From IMG/VR virus record IMGVR_UViG_3300008221_000024, positions 1 through 27,379 of that record: 27,379 bases of DNA; one strand, written 5' to 3'. This document shows positions 1-8,400 of the stretch, piece after piece. Below the pieces are notes generated by a model that was not told where the DNA came from, searched no databases, and worked only from the letters and a program-made list of their open reading frames with translations. Source of the stretch: a virus. The translations under genes were made by a program, and so were the position numbers. Position 1 is the stretch's first letter; the number at the start of each line of letters is the position of its first letter.

Positions 1-570
1 AAATGTTTCAAAATTATTTAGTATCTGTTGTTGATTGATATTGTTATTTATTTGATTCCCGTTTGTTGTGAATTCTAAACTAAATGGGTTAGATAATAAA
101 TTAACATTAGTTTTAAATGTGGTTTCTTTTGTAGCTGAATTATATAATATATCATAAGCTGTTGTATTACCAGAAACGTAATTAGTGTCTACCCCATCAA
201 CAAATAAAGCTCCTGGAAAAAAATTAACTATGGTTTGTACCGCAACCGCTAATCTTTTTTTCAATGACCCATACAAAACAAAACTAGAAATATCACTTAT
301 ATTGTTATTAACAAAAACGTCTAGGTTGTTACTAGATAATTGTTGTGCTGCACTTAAATTTTCAATATTTAATGATTGTAGTGTAATTGGTGTCGAGAAT
401 GTACCTAGATTATATTCTGGTGAGTTTGGTTTCTCATATGGTGGCATAGTATAAAAATTACCCAATGTCATCTGTTGGCTCCCCATAAACTGGTTACCCA
501 CAAGATAATCACTAAAAGTATCCCCTCCGTTATTAGGGGCCGGTGGATATCTAAATCTATTACTAGCCAT
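1..570 (-). CDS. Partial structural-region protein of unknown function (runs off left edge)
   Basis: An open frame begins with ATG at 570 and continues without a stop for 190 codons to base 1, so the C-terminus lies outside the window. The product starts MASNRFRYPPAPNNGG and is rich in Asn, Gln, Ser and Thr. It has no signal peptide or membrane segment that I can see, and no motif I recognise. A short hydrophobic stretch (VAVQTIVNFFPGALFVDG) lies near residues 117-134. The stop of the preceding 307-residue gene is only 5 bases upstream of the ATG, so the two are very probably co-transcribed and co-translated. Its place at the end of the tail gene block suggests a virion component, but this rests on context alone. 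The opposite-strand frame at 185-454 is a shadow. Existence of the gene is well supported; function is unknown. Confidence 0.8.
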   Translation of the reverse strand, partial: MASNRFRYPPAPNNGGDTFSDYLVGNQFMGSQQMTLGNFYTMPPYEKPNSPEYNLGTFSTPITLQSLNIENLSAAQQLSSNNLDVFVNNNISDISSFVLYGSLKKRLAVAVQTIVNFFPGALFVDGVDTNYVSGNTTAYDILYNSATKETTFKTNVNLLSNPFSLEFTTNGNQINNNINQQQILNNFETF

Positions 571-575
571 AATCT

Positions 576-1499
576 TTAAAAGTTAGTTATTGTGCCAAAC
601 ATTTGACTAAAGTCAATATTGTTTCCTCTATTTTGTTTAATTTCAAATAATTGTCCGTTGAATTGGTCTCTGACCTCATACAAATCATACTGCATGTATA
701 TATTATTTGCCCCGGTTAAATCATAAAGTGTGTAAATTCCACTGTCGACAGATTTTGCTTGATTACCGTAAAGTGCTATGGCAAGAGTCTCGAAATCATG
801 GTCCACCATTTCTATATCAAGTACTATAGGGTTAAAGTAAGTGTTAGTAATTATAACTGATTGTCCTGGTTGCCCTATGAATGGAATCGCATTAGGGTTA
901 TTAGATGGTGCACTAGTAGGAGTTAGTGTACAATATATTAAATTAGTCCTTGCGTTTGTATAAACGTACCTAGGTGATGTTTGGGTTGGGTTTGTATTAT
1001 TTTGTGCCACTGTCTCACAATAGAAGTTTGATGTGACTATCCTGAAGAAGTTATTTATTTTTGCCCCACTGTCTGAATCTAAATATTCTATCCTATACCC
1101 CACTAAGTCCATAGGGGAAAACCTATTTCTATATTGGGTTGGTATTGTATTTAGGTCAAATACGAGACCTTTTACATTCGGTAGTGATGATAGTATACCA
1201 CAATCTAATATTGTAGTTCTAATCTCTACGGGTCTAATATATACCGTATAGATACCTTTATTAGCAAATACTGCTGATGGGAGTTGTAGGTCATAAAGAC
1301 CACCTAAAATTTCACCAGCAGGACCTCCGGTTCCGGTAGGTCCGGTATGAAGTATTGGGGTTAATACTGTCGTTGCCGCTATTTCATACACTGTTGGTAT
1401 TGACGAAGAGTCTCTATCCCTTTGTTCGTGTACAATTATTTGTACGTCTTCGACCTTTACATCTGCCGGTCTTTTAATCCCATATGCTCCTAATGCCAT
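576..1499 (-). CDS. Hypothetical tail/virion structural protein (307 aa)
   Basis: A 307-residue protein starting MALGAYGIKRPADVKVEDVQ. It looks soluble and beta-rich, with alternating short hydrophobic strands and turns, no signal peptide and no membrane helix. A Gly/Pro/Thr stretch near residues 52-63 (HTGPTGTGGPAG) resembles collagen-like or low-complexity linkers that are common in phage tail proteins. The C-terminal third (residues about 235-307) is rich in Tyr, Asn and Gln, and there are few cysteines. The start is ATG at 1499, 3 bases after the stop of the 73-residue gene, and the next gene follows after 5 bases, so it belongs to the structural operon. I do not recognise the family; a structural role is inferred from context and composition. 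Confidence 0.8.
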   Translation of the reverse strand: MALGAYGIKRPADVKVEDVQIIVHEQRDRDSSSIPTVYEIAATTVLTPILHTGPTGTGGPAGEILGGLYDLQLPSAVFANKGIYTVYIRPVEIRTTILDCGILSSLPNVKGLVFDLNTIPTQYRNRFSPMDLVGYRIEYLDSDSGAKINNFFRIVTSNFYCETVAQNNTNPTQTSPRYVYTNARTNLIYCTLTPTSAPSNNPNAIPFIGQPGQSVIITNTYFNPIVLDIEMVDHDFETLAIALYGNQAKSVDSGIYTLYDLTGANNIYMQYDLYEVRDQFNGQLFEIKQNRGNNIDFSQMFGTITNF

Positions 1500-1502
1500 A
1501 AT

Positions 1503-1724
1503 TTATGGTTGTTTTTCTACTTTATAATAACCATACCCGTGTAACTCTAATTCACCGATACTGTTTATTTGCCCTAACCTTTGTGCTTTCTCAAAAACGG
1601 TTACCTTACCCCTTTCAATAAATATATTTGACCTGGTTTCTGGTCTTTGTACCATACCCATTAAAACCTCTAGTTTTGTTAGAGGTAATATGCATCCCGT
1701 TACTTTTACTTCACTCAGTCCCAT
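1503..1724 (-). CDS. Small hypothetical protein (73 aa)
   Basis: A short 73-residue frame, MGLSEVKVTGCILPLTKLEV..., lies tightly between the nucleotidyltransferase-like gene and the 307-residue gene, 3 bases from the latter. It has one cysteine, a mixed alpha/beta look, and no membrane segment or recognisable motif. I accept it as real because it fills the only gap in an otherwise continuous co-directional block. Its ATG is also preceded by an AT-rich element (1734-1745) that recurs at the same distance from the gp25-like gene start. Function is unknown; a small tail or chaperone-type protein would fit the position, but nothing in the sequence proves it. Confidence 0.7.
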   Translation of the reverse strand: MGLSEVKVTGCILPLTKLEVLMGMVQRPETRSNIFIERGKVTVFEKAQRLGQINSIGELELHGYGYYKVEKQP

Positions 1725-1733
1725 TAGTTATTT

Positions 1734-1745
1734 TATAATAAATAT
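1734..1745 (-). promoter_or_regulatory. AT-rich upstream element ATATTTATTATA before the 73-aa gene
   Basis: Read on the minus strand this is ATATTTATTATA, 9 bases before the ATG at 1724. The same 11-base core occurs 8 bases before the gp25-like gene start (19899-19910), and a looser relative (GTACTTATTATT) occurs upstream of the helicase gene. It could be a promoter element giving a nearly leaderless transcript, or an A/T-rich translation initiation region. Assignment is tentative. Confidence 0.3.
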
Positions 1746-1753
1746 CATAACAC

Positions 1754-2392
1754 TTATTTATCTGTGACATTAATAGGTGTAAAATGTTTTTTATAGTCTT
1801 TTAAATAAATTTCGTCGTCATACTTAAATCCTTTACTGATTCTCTGAATTTGTTTTCTAGATGGGAATTTCAATTTAGTCACCCAAAGACCACTCATAAC
1901 TTCTTCTTCTATATTCCAATTAGAAACTATTATATCGTCTCGTTTTACGTGGGGTGCGTAACATAAACCTTTTTTTTCAAAACTATAAGCCTTACAATTT
2001 TCTACACCTCCTCTATAACAAACTTTGTTTAATTCCACATCTTTTTTATTCTGGTAATAAACGTCTATATAAAAATCACATTGTTCTAATGCTATTCTAG
2101 ATAAATCTACTAGTGTATCTCTAATTAACTCTAAACTATTATTTCCATTATCAATTAAAATAATATCTACATCCCAAGTTCTCCAATTTGTTGTTTTATT
2201 TATGTGGTTAGGGAAAGAACCACTAATTAAAAACTCAAACTTATTAAAATATTCTTTTTTTTCCACCACACTTAACCACTTCTCAAATCTTTTAATGGTA
2301 GGCATATAGATTTTTTTAGTAACGTTAATTGGTCCGACTTCAAATTTAAAAACCTTACCAATTTCTTCTTCTAGATATTTAGATATTTCCAT
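1754..2392 (-). CDS. Nucleotidyltransferase-fold protein (212 aa)
   Basis: A 212-residue protein whose centre fits the polymerase-beta-like nucleotidyltransferase signature. A small-residue turn GS (G58, S59) follows a hydrophobic strand (FEFLI). About 15 residues later comes DVDIILI (D74, D76), a candidate metal-binding pair, and a third acidic residue D110 sits in the strand FYIDVYY. The N-terminal 45 residues look helical, and the C-terminal third is basic and may be substrate-binding. Such enzymes transfer a nucleoside monophosphate to RNA, protein or small molecules; the substrate cannot be read here. It begins at ATG 2392, 8 bases after the stop of the giant Cys-rich gene, and is followed by the 73-residue gene. 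An enzyme of this fold inside a tail gene block is unexpected. Fold assignment is moderate; function is unknown. Confidence 0.7.
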   Translation of the reverse strand: MEISKYLEEEIGKVFKFEVGPINVTKKIYMPTIKRFEKWLSVVEKKEYFNKFEFLISGSFPNHINKTTNWRTWDVDIILIDNGNNSLELIRDTLVDLSRIALEQCDFYIDVYYQNKKDVELNKVCYRGGVENCKAYSFEKKGLCYAPHVKRDDIIVSNWNIEEEVMSGLWVTKLKFPSRKQIQRISKGFKYDDEIYLKDYKKHFTPINVTDK

Positions 2393-2400
2393 TATTATAT

Positions 2401-5400
2401 CTATGTTATTGTTAATTTATCTACGACACAACCACACACACCCCAATCCCAAATATGGTTTATACCACAATTTTCTGTTTGTACACACGAATTTTCATCT
2501 TGTGGACCTGGTGTAGCAATATTAGGCATTGTCTTACACTCACAGTCAATTTGACTCCAGTACATTCCAGGTGGGCATGGTGTTTGTACACAACAATCAG
2601 CATATGTTGTTGGTATCCAGGTTACCCCCATCCAATATTGGCAATCACACGGGTCAGTGGGGAATCCGGGAATAATTTGGGGTTGTAGGTACTGGTAATT
2701 CCAACCACCACCTTTTTTAGCTTGTTTACAACATTGTTCACAAGGTGGGACAGGTGGAGGACATGGTGAATTTGTACAACTTACTAAATCCAGGAAAGAA
2801 CCCTGTGGGTCTGGTAGACAAACTAAATTATTTGGGTTACCCCAAGTCGGTTGTAGTGTACATTCGTAATTCATATTTGAGAGTCCAGGACATGGCACAC
2901 CTACACTAGATGAACAAGCAACCCAACCATGATATGATGGGTAAGAAGGTGCTCCACTACCAAAATATTCCAAAATTCCATCACCATTCATATCGTAAAC
3001 AGAACAAGGGGCTGTTTGATTGATTTCTACTTGCCAACCTTCACCAAAGATTGTGGGCTCACCTGTTGGTGACGTAACACAACAATAACAACATCCCGCG
3101 TTTGGGTCGTCTATGCATTGCCCAGGACCAAAGTGTTGTATCCACAATGGGTTGGCGTACCATGTTAATGGTAGTGGTACACCCCATTGTACATTCATGT
3201 AGGTATCACAATCATTACAACTTGGTTCAAATGAACCACCAGGTCCTTTACAGATACCACCATCAACATCCACATTACAATCCATCCACATTACTGGGTA
3301 GGCAGTAGTACCTATATTTACACCAACATTTTGGGATGGTTGGTGTATGGACTTACATCCCCCAACACCAGAACCACCAGGGCCATCTTCAACACAGTCA
3401 CAAACAGGCATACCTACCCACGTATACCCAACCATACAAGATTGAGGTAGACATGGTTGGTCATACCTTGCTAGACTTTCTTTTATGCTATTGGATGTCA
3501 TATTTGGTAGTTGACACCCACATACAGGAAATGGTATCCATGTTTGTCCCTGTGGACACATTCCTGGGGGTGTAGACGGTGTACACAGCGATACTGCTGT
3601 ATCTTCGACACAACAATAACAACACTTATCCACTGGGTCTACCACACAGTCATTAACATTATACGTACCAAAAGTAGCACTCCATACCCCTTCAAAGTCA
3701 ATAGGTCCTGTTAGATATGAACCTAAATTAAACACACAATCATCACAACCCGCAACACAAACTGCTTGACAAGCTGCCAACGCTCCCGGTCCTTGGTACT
3801 GGGCTGTTATAGTATTATTGGGTACACACACACAAGTCCCTGGACAATTGTCACAATCGAACCCAACAATTGGTACTGTCACACAATCTGACTTACAAGG
3901 CCACCATAGACCGTAGAGTTGTTGTACAAGCCCTACCGTACTAACGTTAGAATTTTGTGTACCGTCAGCAAAAAAGCCATTAATATGATTATTATACACA
4001 ATACTTGGTGAGTAGATTAAAAGTGGACTTCCCGCTGCTAGCATATTAGACCCACTATGATTCGTAGTTTGGAGAAGTACGTAGCAACAACCATCAAATG
4101 GGTCTTCTACCACATCTAAGTAGACGTATGTTGCGGTTCCTGAAACCCATAAACCCCTATCCACAACTGCTGGTAGTGTTATTGTAGTAGTATTTGATAC
4201 GCCCAAACCGCCATTAGTACCGTAATGTTTACCCTGTGTATATGTTACAACTTGGTTTTCACAACTTAAACAAGTGCCAACTGCCTTATCACAACAATTT
4301 ATTGGTCCAGGTATACTATTTTCACAATCGTATAGGTTGGGATAAAACCCAAATTGGTTTTGTGTACACTTACACAAATTATTAGTACCAGTTACACAGT
4401 CATATCTAGTAACACCTGTATAACAACAATCATTTACTTGAGCCTCACAAATTGCTTTAGTCATATGTGGACCAGTTGCTGTTAATACACAATTACAATC
4501 CTTATTACATTCCCATCCAGTAGTAACACCAGTATAACAACAATTACTATTTATAGCGGTATGACAATCGTGTAATGTTGTATATTGACCGTATGGGTCA
4601 ATTATACAATTACAATCCTTATTACACTCCCACCTATCTGGTAAAGTGGTAGCTGAACAACATGTAGTAGGGTCAGTTAGACAATCATTCAGTGCGTTTA
4701 TTCCGGTATAAAAACCACCAACTGTTTGGGTGCAGTTACATAGGTCTGGTATTCCCGCCATTGGAGACGGAACAGTTATTTCACAATCATACTCCGGCAA
4801 TTGTACTTCACAACAATTTTTTGCGGTGTAACAATCCAATTCTGAAGCGAATCCGGTTAGTAGGTTTGGTACAAAAGTACAATCACAAGAAGTTGGTCCA
4901 GAACACAACCAAGTACCACAACAAGGTACATTAGTTAATAATGCTAGACAATCAGCTTCAATACTAAAGGCTCCTGTTGGTCCGGTGATTTGTTGACAAA
5001 CACAAAGACTTTGGGTACATAGACACGCGTCTACCGTTGTACTAACACATTTACCTAGTGACCCAGGAATTGAACCGATGGACATCCATATTGCTTCACA
5101 TATTTCTGAATGAGTATTCCCTAAACTTACAACCGACCCACTAGAATCTACCACACTTACACTCTGTAGAGACGCAATCATACTAGACCATGAATAATAA
5201 GGGCCAGAACTGATACCATAAACAGTAAACATATCACTATCTATATAAATCCCTGTAATAACACCTAACGGATATCCATTATGTAAACAAGGTGTTGCTG
5301 GGGACCCTACTGGCCACCCACCGTAGGGCCATTTAATTGTTCTGACATCTATTGTTTGTAGATATGGTGAACCCATTGGGTCTGATATAAAATCTAATAC

Positions 5401-8400
5401 GTCCGTAGTGTTTAATAAGACGGTCCCTGGTGACACTATATTATATAAGTTACTAAATATGTCATACTCACATGTGTTGGTTATTATTCCTGGTATGCAG
5501 TCCCAGGTTACGACTGAGACACTTGGACATCCCGCGTCACACGGTACCCAAACTAAACTTCCAGAACCACCACCTGGCCAAACTGGTGTAAGCAAACTTA
5601 CGTCATTCATGTACGCTGTATAATAAAAATAAGGTGGTACAGACCAGTCACTCGCTATCCCACCAGTTTCATTAAACCCCCAAACACAAACATAACAGCA
5701 CTCAGAACCATCCCAATTTGCTGTAACTATATCACCGGTATTGTATTGTGTTAGACTTACCCAAGCTGCAGCGTTGGTTGGAGTTATAGGGTTTACTGGT
5801 GTGGTGAGTGTTACCCACGAACCCGAGTCATAAGCTGTATAAACTATAGGGCTATTTAAGAAACAATCATAACACCTACAACAAGAACCACCATCATCTA
5901 ACATGGTTATAGTATTAACATAAGTTTGGCAATCTGCCATATTATTAAATGGGTATGGAGAACAATTAGTTGTTAGTATACCATTATAAAACACACACTC
6001 ACACGCATTTACACAATCACCACATAAAAAATTACATTCTGATGCACATGCCGCAGCATTTGTACCATACATAGTAGTACATGGGTTTCCATCACTACCA
6101 TTAGGTGCTGCACCAATAAAAGATATGCACCCATCTATTGCGTGACAGCAATATTCAGTTTGTGGTGCTTGACAAGGGTATGGATTTGTATTTTGTTGAC
6201 ATAGATAGGGTGATAGTTCACTAGGGCCAAAACTACATACGGTACTTGCACTACAGTATTGGTCACCCCAATTACATATTGCCACACTTGGGTCTCCACA
6301 TAAATCACAGATACCTGAACCTGGAGGTGCACAATCACAACAGAATCTACACATTTGTTGACATGAAGCTAAATTTGGAAACCCTTGTCCTGTTGGGTTA
6401 TTTCCTAACACTACAGCGTCATGATAGTTGTTTGTTGGGTCCGCTGGTCCAGTCATACCTTGACCTATCGCCATGATTTGATATGGTGCTCCTTGGCCGA
6501 CAAAAAATGAACTTGGTTGACATGGTTGTGCACCTATTGAATTGTATGCACCAGCGTCAGCACCTGCCCAATCACACCACCATTCCTCCACAACACCACC
6601 ACATTCACAATTAACGTTGGAGGCGTTACAGTCTCCCGCTGATGAATATGTTGTAGCTGCTTGAGACAGTGGTATAAATTGACATACTTGAGCACCATTA
6701 CTATTACACTCCCATGTGCACCATTCTTGGCAGTCAATTAAAGTGGTAAATGGTCCTGGAGGACCAGTCATTACTGGGAAACAACCTGTACCACCAATAC
6801 AAGGATTTCCATTTACAACAGGACAATTACAGGAAAAGTCACAATCGTATGTCATTTGTTGTGTATCACAACAATCCACTCCCGACGCTATGACAGTTAG
6901 ACAAGTAGCTAGTGAATCAAAAGGCCAGGTAGGAAAATTCATTCCTGGTGATACTGGTGGATAAGTTGTGGGGTAGAGAATATAATTCCCATTGTATATA
7001 CCGTTATTACCTGTACCTGGTGAATATATATCATTTAAATAATCTTGCATAACGGTACAGTCTGAAATTTCATTTGCTGGGTCTGGGTCTGCACAATAAC
7101 AATCCGCTCTACACTGGTTATAACCAGGAAATGCTGTTGTATCACAAATAGATGATGTGTAACAATTATGTTGTGTTTGCCATTCGGACGGGTTAAAACC
7201 TCCTGGGCTGTAAATACAGGTAGATAACGAACATCCTTCTGTACTACAGGAATATGTCAATACAGGTCCACCAGGACTACAAGGACCACACGGGTCACCT
7301 ATTGTGTTTGATGGTGGTGCAGCGAATGTAGCTGGTAGCCTTTCACAACTAACCCAACAATTTGGTATGCCGGGTACATAGTCACCATCATCTGGTGGCC
7401 CACTATTACAATCGTACACCCCACTACCCAATACTAACCCTAATGGGTCGAATGGGCAAGTACATATCCAACAACACTCTGGTGTGTTACCATCACCGTA
7501 ACTCACAGTATCCCATTCATCATATTGTTCAAAATTACTATATGCTCCTGAATTATCTAATGTCCCTGACCATCCCTGTGAAATTAAAAAGGCCTCACAT
7601 GCACACTCACACGATTCAACTGGGACTTCACAACAAGTCATTTCAAGAGAAGGTGCTGGTGCTGGACATAACGAATTTACACAATCTACCATATCACAAT
7701 AAGGGTGACCTGGGTTGTCATCGAAACATCCCGCCAATCCTGTGTTGGCACCGTTAGTATCTATGAACGCAGGGCTACAACAATTAGAAGGTTGCCCCCC
7801 ACCGAAATCACTAGTATCATCTGGTACTCCTTGACCATACCACCAACATGGGTAGTTACCACCACCACCACCTTGTAACGCTGGGGACCACGATGGGTTT
7901 TGGCCCAAATACCCAGGGTCGTACACAGCTGGGTCTTGTTCGCAAACAGCCCAGCAACACTCTGTCGCCAAACAACATTCTTCTACTGTGGTATACCCTG
8001 TAGGTGTACCATCTGCATCAACTGGTGCCCCTGGACTCCACGTTGCATTATCCATCATCATAAAATATAAATCAGGGTATGATTTACAACCTCCAAGTTG
8101 TGCCCCTGTGGTTAAATCCACAAAACAATCAATCCCCCCTTCACACCCACACAAATCCATACAATCAGTTTGTTGTAAAAATGTTAATGGGTCACCTGGG
8201 TTTAATGGGAAACCTTCGTTTGGTGGCCAGTGGGGACAACCAGGTTGACCTGTTGAAGGGTCAATATATAAGTCACATGTTTGGTTTGTGTTTGACGCTG
8301 TTGTAGCGGTACAATCACATATGTAACACGCGGTAACACAAGAACAATTCATTTCACACTGAAGTTGCATATTAATCGGATAACCCATATTGGCAAGTGT

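Noticed and set aside
185-454. Plus-strand 89-codon open frame at the left edge
   Set aside because: It is antisense to a continuous 190-codon minus-strand frame that has an ATG 5 bases after the preceding gene, which explains the region better.
1754-2392. Identification as a tRNA CCA-adding enzyme or poly(A) polymerase
   Set aside because: It is too short, and the tRNA-binding regions of those enzymes are not visible; only the general nucleotidyltransferase signature is supported.
4548-4555. Second exact TATAAATA on the minus strand
   Set aside because: It lies deep inside the giant gene, far from any start, and is compatible with chance in AT-rich DNA.
4489-4640. Direct repeats with about 117-base spacing, considered as a CRISPR or DNA-level repeat array
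   Set aside because: The repeats are in frame, only partly identical and code for a duplicated Cys module; spacing and divergence fit protein duplication.
7362-7757. Plus-strand 131-codon open frame rich in His and Thr
   Set aside because: It lies wholly inside the giant minus-strand gene. The repeated Cys and Gly/Pro codons of that gene leave the opposite frame free of stops, and its product has low-complexity composition.
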